A DNA stretch of 20,154 nt from Kaftiobacterium sp035693805 (GCA_035693805.1 DASSGA010000028.1:1-20154); one strand, 5' to 3'; positions 1 to 8,742 are shown, counted from the first letter of the stretch. The notes: generated by a model not told the origin, from the sequence alone. Program-made: numbers and translations.

Positions 1-230
1 CCTCCACCACTAAGAAACAGATCGGCGCCAGCCAGCGCCCGCAGCGCGCCGACACCGGTGCGCGGGATGCTGTGCACATTGTGGAGCCGGCGCGTCTGCG
101 TGGGGTTGGCGGAGAGGACGGTCATCCGTGAGGCCGGCAGCCGCGCGCGCAACGCGGACAGGATGGCGGCCAGCACCGCCTCATCGCCTGCGTTGCCGAA
201 GCCGTAGTAGCCGGAGAGGACGATGCGCAT
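1..230 (-). CDS. csaB: CsaB-type polysaccharide pyruvyl transferase, N-terminal part (runs off window)
   Basis: Only the first 76 codons are inside the window. The product begins MRIVLSGYYGFGNAGDEAVL, the signature N-terminus of the PS_pyruv_trans family (CsaB/WcaK type), followed by a short alpha/beta stretch with a buried strand (MTVLSAN) and a loop ending LFLSGG. Known CsaB enzymes add pyruvate ketals to a secondary cell-wall polysaccharide so that SLH-domain S-layer proteins can bind. The ATG at 230 shares one base with the TGA of the upstream DUF5693 gene, so the two are translationally coupled. Gene identity is well supported by the N-terminus and by the DUF5693 neighbour; the SLH-anchoring role is inferred from the family, because no SLH protein is in view. 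Confidence 0.88.
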   Translation of the reverse strand, partial: MRIVLSGYYGFGNAGDEAVLAAILSALRARLPASRMTVLSANPTQTRRLHNVHSIPRTGVGALRALAGADLFLSGG

Positions 231-2224
231 CAGCGCCGGGGGGGCACGGGTGGAGAGGGGGCGAACCGTGAGGCGATCCAGGGGAGCACGAGCGCGGTCG
301 CGCCGCCGAGCAGCGTCCCCAGCCAGAGGGCGTTCACGGTGCGCCACGCCGTGTACAGCAGAGGCGTGTGGAGATGCGAGAAACTGTTCACGATACCGGC
401 CTGACCGATCGCGCCTGCCGCCGCGAGCGGCATCACCCAGCGGTGCCATCCCGCGGCGGCAGCGGCGCCGGCAAGGACGAGCGCGGGGTGCCCGATCAGG
501 TACTCCTTGGTGCGCGGCCGGGCGACAAGGAGATCTTCCATCAGGTTCCGCAATCGCTCTTCCACCCCGAGCAACGGCAAGCCAAAGTTGCCGCTGCGGG
601 CGAGGAGGATGACGCCGGCCAGGCCCACGACGACCACGGCGATGGCGTAGCGCATCAGCAGCGGATGACCCGACCACTCCCACAGCTCTGTTGCGGTCTC
701 GCGCCAGGAGCGGACGGGCCGGTCATAGCGCCACAGCAGCAGCACGACGAGCAGCACCGGCAGCAACTGCGCGATCTTCACGCCGAGGAACACGTCCGCG
801 GCCATCATGAACTCCCAGCGCGTGAGCAGCGCCGCGACGAGGAGCCCTGCCGCCACCGACCCCAGGGAGGCCAGCCACAACGTGCGGACGCCGGCCAGCA
901 CGGGTGCCGTGCCGGAGCGCCGCGGGACCGCCATGGCGATCGCCGCGCCCGGAAACCCCGCCGCGGTCCCCAGGGCGAGCAGCTTGAGCCACAGCACGAG
1001 CGGCCCGAGGGCAAGCAGGGCCACGGTGATGAGCACCCCCAGACCGATCAGCACCCAGAGCAGCCGGGCGGGGACCGGCGCCCCCACCGCCTCGGCGAGC
1101 ATGGCAAAGGCCAGCGCCATCGTCGCCAGCGCGCCGACGGCGGTCAGCCCCCGCAGCGCCAGAGGCGGCTCGACCTCCGGCAGCGGGACGGCGCGACCCG
1201 TCCGGAGCCCGAAGCGCCGGAGGTCCCGCGCCAGTTGCTCGACGAGCGTCAGGTTCGATGCGGTTCCCACGACGCCGGCCGTCGGAATGAAGGGCCGGAT
1301 GTACAGGAGCCGGATGTTCCGCTCGCGCGCGCTGCGCACGAACTTGTCTCGAGCGTCGGCCGGCGACAGTACGAGCAGTTCATCCGGGGTGAGGCTGAAC
1401 AGCCGGATGACCTCCCGGTGCATCTCGCGCGCCAGGCGCTCTTCCCCCCGCTGCCTGCGGCGCACATTGAACACCTCGATGCGCCCGTAGCGCGCCCCCG
1501 CCGCGCGGAGCATCGCCGCCGTGTCCGGCAGCAGCCGCTCATATCCGAGCACTTCCGTCAACTCGAAGACGATCGGGATCCCTTCGCCCAATGCCCGAAA
1601 CGCCTCACCCTTCGCGGCCAGCCCCGCGGCGGTCAACCCGGGATAGTTGCGGAACCGCAGCACCGGTGCGAGGCCGGCGGCCCGATAGCGCTCGAGGTCC
1701 TCCGGACGAAAGCCCAGCCCCATCTGCTCGAGATCCTCACGCAGCCCGCGGATCTCGAGCACCCCCCTGACCCCGCGCACGCGCGCGGACCCGAGGATCC
1801 CGGAGATGGTGGCCTCGAGAAAGGCGAGCATGTCGGGCGGACCCGCCACGTAGACGGAGCCGGGGCGGATCGGCTCCCCCGGGGCAACGATCCCCGCGAA
1901 GGCGGGCGACAGCGTGCCGGCGCGCAGCGCGGCGCGTGCCTCATCGGCGCTCAGGTAGCTGACCTCACCCTGCTCCGCCATGCGCTCGAGCGTGCGCTCG
2001 TACAGGGCGATCGAGGTCGCCCCTCGCCGGGTCGCCTCGGTCAGGATCTCGAGGGGATCACGCCCTTCGCGGACCGCGAGGGCCTCCCAGTCCGGACCGT
2101 CGAGCACGATCTCGACGGTGCGGTACCGGGACTCCACGCCCCAGCGCATCCAGAGCACGGCGAGGGCGGCGAGGACGCCGAGCCCGATCGCCAGCAGCAG
2201 CGGACGGCGCCGGCGCCCGCTCAC
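230..2224 (-). CDS. DUF5693-type polytopic membrane protein linked to csaB
   Basis: A 664-residue protein of unknown biochemical function. It has one N-terminal membrane helix (about residues 9-27), a large extracytoplasmic domain (about 30-350), then a C-terminal block of roughly eight hydrophobic segments (about 357-655). The soluble domain has alternating strand/helix segments and conserved-looking stretches such as APVLRFRNYPG, ERNIRLLYIRPF and EVFNVRRRQRG, which match what I know of the DUF5693 family usually found beside csaB. Its start is GTG, and its first four bases (GTGA) overlap the stop of the DUF2993 gene. Its stop overlaps the csaB ATG. Coupling to csaB suggests work on cell-wall polymer modification or export. 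That role is inference; no catalytic motif is recognised. Confidence 0.82.
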   Translation of the reverse strand: MSGRRRRPLLLAIGLGVLAALAVLWMRWGVESRYRTVEIVLDGPDWEALAVREGRDPLEILTEATRRGATSIALYERTLERMAEQGEVSYLSADEARAALRAGTLSPAFAGIVAPGEPIRPGSVYVAGPPDMLAFLEATISGILGSARVRGVRGVLEIRGLREDLEQMGLGFRPEDLERYRAAGLAPVLRFRNYPGLTAAGLAAKGEAFRALGEGIPIVFELTEVLGYERLLPDTAAMLRAAGARYGRIEVFNVRRRQRGEERLAREMHREVIRLFSLTPDELLVLSPADARDKFVRSARERNIRLLYIRPFIPTAGVVGTASNLTLVEQLARDLRRFGLRTGRAVPLPEVEPPLALRGLTAVGALATMALAFAMLAEAVGAPVPARLLWVLIGLGVLITVALLALGPLVLWLKLLALGTAAGFPGAAIAMAVPRRSGTAPVLAGVRTLWLASLGSVAAGLLVAALLTRWEFMMAADVFLGVKIAQLLPVLLVVLLLWRYDRPVRSWRETATELWEWSGHPLLMRYAIAVVVVGLAGVILLARSGNFGLPLLGVEERLRNLMEDLLVARPRTKEYLIGHPALVLAGAAAAAGWHRWVMPLAAAGAIGQAGIVNSFSHLHTPLLYTAWRTVNALWLGTLLGGATALVLPWIASRFAPSPPVPPRR

Positions 2225-2889
2225 GGCACCGGCACTCCGGTGATCACGGCGCGGCCGTCATCCACCCGGACGTCGCTGAAGCGGATCGGGACGGGCTCGC
2301 CCGGCGCGACCAGGAGCGGATTCACCGCGGTCATCAGGACGTTGCCGAGGTCGGGGGGGATGGCCACGCCGCTGATGTTCAGGGTCTCGACGCGCAGGAC
2401 GAGCGCGCCGCCCTCGATCGCGAGGCGCGCAGCCATCTGGACCGGAAACGAGGAGTTGAGCACGGCCACCGTTCCCGTGATCGTGACGAGACCGTCGTCG
2501 AGCCGCACCCGCGCGCCCCGGATGTCTCGGGCATCCGCCAGGTAGCGCTGCACGTCGGTCTCATCGACGACAACCACTGCGCTGCCGCCGCTGATCCGGC
2601 GGACGGTGACGTGCCCACCCACCGCCCGGGGCAGGTCGAGGGTGACGTCCCGCAGGGTGCCGCGCATCTCCCGAACCGTGGCGCCCTCGAAGGCGGCGCC
2701 GCGCACGTGGAACTGCAGCCGCCACATACGTCCGGTGAGGATGCCGACGGGGCCGGCGAAGACGCGCACCGCGGCCCGCTCCGCACGGAGATCGCGCCGG
2801 AGGCCGTTCGAGAGGTGCCACGACAGCAGCGCCGCAGGCGCCATGAGGACGATCGCGACCGCGAGCAGCAGCGCGACCAGTCGTGACAT
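2221..2889 (-). CDS. DUF2993 (LmeA-like) lipid-binding family protein
   Basis: A 222-residue protein with an N-terminal hydrophobic segment (about residues 4-24, signal anchor or uncleaved signal) followed by a single beta-rich domain. The pattern of alternating strands (RISGGSAVVVVDETDVQRYL, VRLDDGLVTITGTV, then VDDGRAVITGVPVP at the C-terminus) is typical of DUF2993, whose characterised mycobacterial member LmeA binds phospholipids and supports envelope lipoglycan assembly. An AGGGAAGG ribosome-binding site lies just before the ATG. It starts 30 bases after the prfB stop and overlaps the DUF5693 gene by four bases, so it is the head of a three-gene envelope cluster with csaB. Family call is good; its partner lipid is unknown. 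Confidence 0.8.
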   Translation of the reverse strand: MSRLVALLLAVAIVLMAPAALLSWHLSNGLRRDLRAERAAVRVFAGPVGILTGRMWRLQFHVRGAAFEGATVREMRGTLRDVTLDLPRAVGGHVTVRRISGGSAVVVVDETDVQRYLADARDIRGARVRLDDGLVTITGTVAVLNSSFPVQMAARLAIEGGALVLRVETLNISGVAIPPDLGNVLMTAVNPLLVAPGEPVPIRFSDVRVDDGRAVITGVPVP

Positions 2890-2919
2890 GCCTTCCCTAC
2901 TTCGTGGGGTCAGAAGAGG

Positions 2920-4027
2920 CTACCTCTCCGGCGCGGCGCCGGCCCGCAGCGTGGCGTCGATGAACCGGTCGAGATCCCCATCGAGCACGGACGCCGCGTC
3001 TCCGGTCTCTGCTCCGGTGCGGTGGTCCTTCACCAGCGTGTAGGGATGCAGCACGTAGGAGCGGATCTGGTTCCCCCAGGCCGCCTCCTTGAACTCTCCG
3101 CGCAGCTCGGCGAGACGCTGGGCGTGCTGCTCCTGCTGCGCCTCCGCCAGCTTCGCCCGCAGCAGCCGCATCGCCGTCAGCTTGTTCGCGTGCTGCGAGC
3201 GCTCATTCTGGCACTGCACGACGATCCCGGTGGGGACATGCGTGATCCGGACCGCGGTTTCCACCTTGTTGACGTTTTGCCCGCCGGCGCCCCCGGCCCG
3301 ATACGTGTCGACCTTGAGTTCGTCCTCGCGGACGCTGACCTCGACCTCTTCCACCTCAGGGATGACGTCCACGAGGGCGAACGAGGTGTGGCGGCGGTGC
3401 GCCGCGTCGAACGGGGAGAGGCGCACCAGGCGGTGCACTCCCCGCTCGCCCTTCAGGTACCCGTACGCATAGGGGCCGCCGGCGATGATCGTCGCGCTCT
3501 TGATGCCCGCTTCCTCTCCCGGCGAGAGATCGGCCACTTCGGTGGTGAACCCCCGCCGCTCGGCCCAGCGCATGTACATCCGCATGAGGATCTGGCCCCA
3601 GTCCTGCGAGTCGGTGCCCCCCGCCCCGGCGTGGATGGAGAGGATCGCGTTGCTGCCGTCATGCTCGCCCGAGAGGAGCGTGACAAGCTCGAGGCGCTGC
3701 AGACGCTCGTGCGCGGACACCGCTTCCGCAGCCAGCTCCGCCGTGCTGAGCCCCGAGGGATCCTGCACGGCGAGTCCCGTGAGTTCGGCGAGATCGTTGA
3801 CCTCGCGGGTCAGCCCCGCATAAGTCTCGACCTGCGCCCGCAGGGCGCTCAGCTCCTGGCCGGTCTTGCGGGCTAGCTCGGGATTGGACCAGAGGTCCGG
3901 CCGCTGCATCTCCGCTTCAAGCGCGGCGATGCGGGCCTGCTTGGCGGGCAGGTCAAAGATGCCTCCCGATGTCCTGGAGGCGCACGCGGTCTTGCTCGAT
4001 GAGACTGCGGATCTCTTCAATCGTCAT
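2920..4027 (-). CDS. prfB: Peptide chain release factor 2 (RF2), with +1 programmed frameshift
   Basis: RF2 recognises UAA and UGA stop codons in the ribosomal A site and triggers peptide release. The gene is in two frames. A 24-codon leader from the ATG at 4027 (MTIEEIRSL... ending GRHL) stops at an in-frame UGA (3955-3953). A +1 shift then continues as DLPAKQARI to the TAG at 2920, giving about 368 residues, the normal RF2 length. The tripeptide anticodon SPF (about residues 204-206) and the catalytic GGQ (about 248-250) are both present. An annotation that ignores the shift would start instead at a spurious codon near 4020. The hpf-secA-prfB order is conserved in Bacillota, though lnt is inserted here. 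A close promoter is described separately. Confidence 0.97.
3952..3967 (-). promoter_or_regulatory. prfB +1 frameshift site (autoregulatory)
   Basis: On the minus strand an internal Shine-Dalgarno-like GGGAGG (3967-3962) is followed after a 3-base spacer by CTT TGA C (3958-3952). This is nearly identical in sequence and identical in spacing to the classic prfB site (AGGGGG, three bases, CUU UGA C). Low RF2 favours slippage from CUU to UUU and continued synthesis; high RF2 terminates at the UGA. The downstream frame resumes at GAC without any gap in homology. Confidence 0.95.
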
Positions 4028-4037
4028 GGCCGTCCTC

Positions 4038-4046
4038 ATCATATCA
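4038..4046 (-). promoter_or_regulatory. Putative extended -10 promoter of prfB
   Basis: The minus strand reads TGA-TATGAT, a TGn extended -10 element with five of six consensus bases, in the 93-base gap between lnt and prfB. No good -35 hexamer is seen at 16-18 bases. Only ten bases (containing GAGG) separate the -10 from the ATG, so the predicted transcript start is 2-5 bases before the start codon. Confidence 0.5.
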
Positions 4047-4120
4047 GATGGTGTCTATCGCCCCCGGGCGCACCACACACGGCACCACTCCCAGGCGAAT
4101 CTGCGATCCACGCGCGGTCT

Positions 4121-6094
4121 TCAGCGCACGAGTGTCACGATTGCGACCAGCAGGTTCCCCACCGCGTGCGGCACCACCAACCCCAGCGCATTGCCGGTCC
4201 GCGCGCGGATCGCGCCGAACGCGGCCCCGGTGACCATCGCCCAGGCGATCGCCTCCGCGCCGAGGCCGCGCTGGAGCAGCATCCCGGCCGCCGTCCCCGC
4301 CGCCACGGCCACCACCCTGCCCTTCCACTCCGCGAGCGGGGTGAAGGCAACGCCCCGCAGCCACCCTTCGATCGCGAACGCGATGACCAGCTGGCGCACG
4401 GCGCCGGAGATCCAGCCCCCCGGCGGGACGGGCACCGCGACGGGGATCCCGTACGCGCGGAAGGCCAGCACCAATGCCGCGAAGAGCGTTCCGGCCACCG
4501 CCAGGCCCGCAAGGAGCGCCGCCCCGAAACCGGGCGCGGCGAAGCCCCATTCCCGCCGTGGTCGCAGCGCAGAGAACACGACGACGAACGCGAGGAGCAC
4601 CCCCGGCCAGATCCCTCCGGGCGCACGGCCGATCAGCAGCCACACCGCGATCAAAGGCAACCCGGCCGCCGCGGCGCTCTGCTGGAACGCCGCGGTGCGG
4701 GTGTCGGCGGCGAGGGCCGTCCACATGCGTGGGATGCCCGCGGCCGCGAGCCCGAAGAGCACGATCAGCGCGAAGAGATCGCCGAACCGCGCGTAGAACG
4801 TCTCGCCCCGCGCGAGCGACACGCCGCTCACCAGGACGGCCTCGCTGCGAGCGGGAACGCCCCCGCGGATGCGGCCGGCGGGGTCGATCACGACCGTCAG
4901 GCCGGTATTGGCGGCGCGAATCACCCAGCGCCCGGTCTCCACTGCCCGAAGGCTCGCCTGCGCCGCGTGCTGCGCGCCGGCGGATGTGCCGTCGAACCAG
5001 CCATCGTTGGTGATCACCGTGAGGACCTCGGCGCCGCCGCGGACCAGCGCACGACCCACGTCGGGGAAGATCGACTCAAAGCAGATGGCCACGCCGACCC
5101 GGCCGAGCGGCGTCCACAGCGACTCGTGGCGCGTCCCGGGACGGACGCCGCTTTCGCCGAATGCCACCAGACGCACTTTGTCGTACCGGCTGACGGCATC
5201 GCCCGAGGGCGTGACCGCGACCGCGATGTTGGAGGCGCCGTTCTCCATGCTGCTGGCGATTAGGGTGGCCCGCGCCCGGTTCGCCCACCCGCCGATCTCA
5301 CGCAGCACGCCCATTGGACCAAAGAGGTTGTACGGAACGGCCGTCTCCGGCAGCACGATCAGCGCGGCACCCTGGCGGCCTGCCTCGCCGACGAGGCGCC
5401 GCAGCACCTCCATATGCTGGGACGCGTACAACGGATCGAACTTCAGCCGCGACGCCACATTGGGCTGGACGGCGGCGACGCGAAGATCGCCGGCCGCCGG
5501 TGGCGGGACCTGTGACCCCCCCCACAGGATGATGGCGGCGATGACCAGCACGGGGAAGAGGAGTGGTCCGGCGCGCCGCCGGACCACTCCTGAGGCGAGT
5601 CCCGCGGCGCCGAGCGCAACAACGAAGGAGACACCGAAGACCCCCGTGATCTCGGCGAAGTGGATCACAGCGGGAGTGCGGTACTGCGTGAGACCCAGCA
5701 GCGCCCAGGGGAATCCCGTCACCCCGATCGAGCGCAGATACTCGAGGGCGGTCCACAGGAGCGGGACCGTCCACAGGACCAGCCACGCCGGGCGTCCATT
5801 GCTGATCCAACGCCAGCCCCACGCAAAAACGCCGGTGAACAGGCCGAGGTAGACCGCGAGCAAGAACCAGGGCAGGATGCCGAAGACGCGCATCCAGGAC
5901 AGGATGCCCAGATGGGCGATCGTCCCGGCCACCTGGCCGAGGACGAATGTGCGCGGCGGGGACTCACCCTCCAGCGAGAGGAGCAGCGGGACGAGGGCCA
6001 CCCAGGCGAGCCAGCCCAGATCGAGCGGCGGGAACGCAGCGTACAGCAGGATGCCGCTCGCGGCGGCGAGGGCTATTCGTCCTTGCCGTGACAC
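4121..6094 (-). CDS. lnt: Apolipoprotein N-acyltransferase fused to a degenerate CPBP membrane domain
   Basis: Residues 1-460 are Lnt, which N-acylates the lipid-modified cysteine of lipoproteins in the cytoplasmic membrane. There are several N-terminal membrane helices, then a nitrilase-type domain with the expected catalytic Glu250 (LPE), Lys306 (YDK) and Cys338 (ICFE), and the FGE loop at 312-314. Typical Lnt is about 510 residues. This one is 657, with an extra hydrophobic region from about 475 onward that resembles the CPBP/CAAX-protease (Rce1-like) fold. Motif 1 appears as E576-G-W-L-R580 (second Glu replaced by Gly), motif 2 as F626-G-A-I-R630 (His replaced by Arg), and motif 3 is intact as H643-A-V-G-N647. 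The GTG start at 6094 lies 22 bases inside secA, with only a weak ribosome-binding site. The Lnt call is firm. The CPBP call is moderate, and its catalytic activity is doubtful. Confidence 0.93.
   Translation of the reverse strand: MSRQGRIALAAASGILLYAAFPPLDLGWLAWVALVPLLLSLEGESPPRTFVLGQVAGTIAHLGILSWMRVFGILPWFLLAVYLGLFTGVFAWGWRWISNGRPAWLVLWTVPLLWTALEYLRSIGVTGFPWALLGLTQYRTPAVIHFAEITGVFGVSFVVALGAAGLASGVVRRRAGPLLFPVLVIAAIILWGGSQVPPPAAGDLRVAAVQPNVASRLKFDPLYASQHMEVLRRLVGEAGRQGAALIVLPETAVPYNLFGPMGVLREIGGWANRARATLIASSMENGASNIAVAVTPSGDAVSRYDKVRLVAFGESGVRPGTRHESLWTPLGRVGVAICFESIFPDVGRALVRGGAEVLTVITNDGWFDGTSAGAQHAAQASLRAVETGRWVIRAANTGLTVVIDPAGRIRGGVPARSEAVLVSGVSLARGETFYARFGDLFALIVLFGLAAAGIPRMWTALAADTRTAAFQQSAAAAGLPLIAVWLLIGRAPGGIWPGVLLAFVVVFSALRPRREWGFAAPGFGAALLAGLAVAGTLFAALVLAFRAYGIPVAVPVPPGGWISGAVRQLVIAFAIEGWLRGVAFTPLAEWKGRVVAVAAGTAAGMLLQRGLGAEAIAWAMVTGAAFGAIRARTGNALGLVVPHAVGNLLVAIVTLVR
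5560..5590. repeat. Perfect 14-bp inverted repeat inside lnt
   Basis: The arm GGAGTGGTCCGGCG (5560-5573) is exactly complementary to 5577-5590, separated by a 3-base centre. It encodes residues about 169-178 of Lnt, between membrane segments (GVVRRRAGPL). No uridine tract follows on the minus strand, so it is not a standard terminator. In mRNA it would form a very stable hairpin. Confidence 0.85.
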
Positions 6095-8733
6095 TTCTTA
6101 TACTTCTTGCCGCTGCCGCACCAGCAAGGGTCGTTGCGGCCGATCTTGCGCCCGGCGGTAACCGGGGCAGGCTTCGGGCCGTCTGTCATCGGCATCTCGG
6201 ATGGGATCCCGTCGGATGCTGAGGGGGTCGGACCCGCGACGGCCGGTCTCGATGCGACGCCGGCCGGTCGGAGCATGCGCCGGGGCGCCGGCACCCCCGC
6301 GCCCTCGACTTCCAGGCGGAAGAGCACCTTCACCGTCTCCTCCTGGATGTCCGTCAGCATCTGCTGGAAGTGGTCGTAGCCCTCGCGCTGGTACTCGATG
6401 AGCGGGCTGACCTGCGCGTAGGCGCGCAGCCCGATCCCTTCGCGCAGCGAGTCCATGTTGTACAGGTGGTCGATCCATTTGCGGTCGATCGTCTGCAGGA
6501 GGACGATGCGCTCGATCTCCCGCATCGGCTCCCCGATCTCCTGTTCCTTGCGCTCGTAGGCGGCGAGGGCCTCCCGCGTGAATGTCTCCTTCAGCTCCTC
6601 GCGCGAGCGCAGGTGGTCGAGGGAGACATCCGTCAGGGTCGGGGCGAGCTGGGCCGCGCTCTCGGCAAGGCCGGCCAGGTCCCACTCCTCCGCCGTCGCG
6701 TCGGGTGCGCAGTACGCGTCGACGAGGGCGTCCAGCTGGCGCTCGACCATGTCGAGGATGTTGTCCCTGACGTTGTCGCCGAACAGGACCTTCCGGCGCT
6801 CGCCGTAGATGACCTTGCGCTGCACGTTCATCACGTCGTCGTACTCGAGCACGTGCTTGCGCACGTCGAAGTGGTACTGCTCGACCTTCTTCTGGGCCGA
6901 CTCGATCTGCCGGGTGACGAGCGGGTGCTCGATCGGCGTGTCTTCGTCGATCCCCAAGCGGTCCATGATCCCCGCGATGCGCTGCCCGGCAAACAGGCGC
7001 ATCAGCTCGTCCTCGAGCGCGATGTAGAATCGCGAGGAGCCCGGATCGCCCTGGCGGCCGGCACGGCCGCGCAGCTGGTTGTCGATGCGCCGGGCCTCGT
7101 GGCGCTCGGTGCCGATGACGTGGAGGCCGCCAAGGGCCTTGACCGCCTCGGCCTCCGCGGTATCCGGCGGATTGCCGCCCAGAATGATGTCGACGCCGCG
7201 GCCGGCCATGTTGGTCGCGATGGTCACGGCGCCCTTGCGGCCGGCCTGGGCGATGATCTCGGCCTCGCGCTCGTGCTGCTTCGCGTTCAGAAGCTCGTGG
7301 CGGATGCCGCGCCGCCGCAGCATCTCGCTGAGCTGCTCGTTCTTTTCGATGGAGCGGGTGCCGACGAGCACGGGGCGGCCCTGCCGGTTCCACGATTCGA
7401 TCTCGGTGACGACGGCCTTCCACTTCCCGTTTTCGGTCTTGTAGATCTGGTCGGCATGGTCCGCGCGCACCATCGCGCGATGGGTGGGGATGACCATGAC
7501 GGCCAGGTTGTAGATCTTCTGGAGCTCCTCTTCCTCCGTCTTGGCCGTCCCGGTCATGCCGGCCAGTTTCTCGTACATCCGGAAGTAGTTCTGGATGGTG
7601 ATGCTGGCCAGGGTCTGGCTCTCCCGCTCGATGCGGACGTTCTCCTTGGCCTCGATCGCCTGATGGAGCCCGTCGCTGTAGCGCCGGCCGAACATGAGGC
7701 GCCCCGTGAACTCGTCGACGATGATCACCTGGCCGTCCTTGACGACGTAGTCCACGTCTCTCTTGTAGCAGGCGTGCGCGCGCAGGGCCTGCTGGATGTG
7801 GTGCATGAGGTCGACGTGCTCGATGTCGGCAAGGTTGCTGACCCCGAGCACGTGCTCGACGCGGGTCGTGCCCTCCTCGGTGAGCAGCGCGGTCTTGATC
7901 TTCTCATCCACCGTGTAGTCGCGGCCCGCACTGAGCCGCGGTACCAGGCGGGCGAAGTCGTAGTACTTCTTTGTCGAGGCGTCCAGCATGCCCGAGATGA
8001 TCAGCGGCGTGCGGGCCTCGTCGATCAGGATGAAGTCTACCTCGTCCACGATGGCGTAGGCCAGGTCGCCCTGCACGAGGTCCTCCACGCGCAATGCCAT
8101 ATTGTCGCGCAGATAGTCGAAGCCGAACTCGTTTACCGTGCCGTAGGTGATGTCGGCATGATACGCCTCGCGCCGGGTCACCGGACGGAAGTGATTCAAG
8201 CGGTCGTCGGCGTGGGGCTGCGGGTCGGTGTAGGCCGGATCGTACATCCCGCTGAACTCGTGGGCGATCGTCGCCACGGACAGACCGAGGAAGTGGTAGA
8301 CGGGACCCATCCAGCCCGCGTCGCGGCGGGACAGGTAGTCGTTCACCGTGACCACGTGCACCCCGCGGCCGGTCAGAGCGTTGAGGTAGACCGGCAGCGT
8401 GGCGACGAGGGTCTTGCCTTCGCCGGTCTTCATCTCGGCGATCTTTCCCTGGTGGAGGACGATGCCGCCGATAAGCTGGACATCGAAGGGGCGCAGACCG
8501 GTGGTGCGCTTGCTCGCCTCGCGCACCGCGGCGAACGCCTCGGGCAGCATGTCATCCAGCGTCGCCTCGCCGGTCAGGCGCGCCTTGAACTCCGCGGTCT
8601 TCGCCCGCACCGCCTCGTCCGACAGCGCGCTGTACTCGGCATCGAAGGCGTTGACGGTGTCGACCAGGGGCTGCAGGCGGCGGAGCTCGCGACCGGCGGG
8701 GTCGCCGAACAGACGGGTCAGCAGGCTCGCCAT
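6073..8733 (-). CDS. secA: Preprotein translocase ATPase SecA
   Basis: SecA is the cytoplasmic motor that pushes unfolded preproteins through SecYEG. The 886-residue product shows Walker A GEGKT at 104-108, the DEAD-type Walker B box DEVD at 230-233, and the conserved NEFGFDYLRDNM stretch just before it. A roughly 25-residue insertion (about 158-186, rich in Asp, Pro and His) sits ahead of the conserved ADITYGT. A low-complexity Pro/Ala linker leads to the C-terminal zinc/SecB-binding motif with C870, C872, C881 and H882. The ATG at 8733 is chosen because the protein then begins MASLLTRLFGD, and an extended -10 box lies directly upstream. The 3' end overlaps lnt by 22 bases. Upstream lies a conserved hypothetical gene and then hpf, the usual secA neighbour in Bacillota. 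Confidence 0.98.
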   Translation of the reverse strand: MASLLTRLFGDPAGRELRRLQPLVDTVNAFDAEYSALSDEAVRAKTAEFKARLTGEATLDDMLPEAFAAVREASKRTTGLRPFDVQLIGGIVLHQGKIAEMKTGEGKTLVATLPVYLNALTGRGVHVVTVNDYLSRRDAGWMGPVYHFLGLSVATIAHEFSGMYDPAYTDPQPHADDRLNHFRPVTRREAYHADITYGTVNEFGFDYLRDNMALRVEDLVQGDLAYAIVDEVDFILIDEARTPLIISGMLDASTKKYYDFARLVPRLSAGRDYTVDEKIKTALLTEEGTTRVEHVLGVSNLADIEHVDLMHHIQQALRAHACYKRDVDYVVKDGQVIIVDEFTGRLMFGRRYSDGLHQAIEAKENVRIERESQTLASITIQNYFRMYEKLAGMTGTAKTEEEELQKIYNLAVMVIPTHRAMVRADHADQIYKTENGKWKAVVTEIESWNRQGRPVLVGTRSIEKNEQLSEMLRRRGIRHELLNAKQHEREAEIIAQAGRKGAVTIATNMAGRGVDIILGGNPPDTAEAEAVKALGGLHVIGTERHEARRIDNQLRGRAGRQGDPGSSRFYIALEDELMRLFAGQRIAGIMDRLGIDEDTPIEHPLVTRQIESAQKKVEQYHFDVRKHVLEYDDVMNVQRKVIYGERRKVLFGDNVRDNILDMVERQLDALVDAYCAPDATAEEWDLAGLAESAAQLAPTLTDVSLDHLRSREELKETFTREALAAYERKEQEIGEPMREIERIVLLQTIDRKWIDHLYNMDSLREGIGLRAYAQVSPLIEYQREGYDHFQQMLTDIQEETVKVLFRLEVEGAGVPAPRRMLRPAGVASRPAVAGPTPSASDGIPSEMPMTDGPKPAPVTAGRKIGRNDPCWCGSGKKYKKCHGKDE

Positions 8734-8742
8734 AACTTTTCC

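Noticed and set aside
368..2545. Plus-strand open frame of 725 codons opposite the DUF5693 gene
   Set aside because: Shadow frame with Arg/Gln/His-rich composition; the minus-strand frame has membrane helices and start/stop coupling with its neighbours.
4028..4120. Possible terminator in the gap between lnt and prfB
   Set aside because: GGTG/CACC and GC-rich pairings exist, but the stem is irregular and no T-tract follows on the minus strand.
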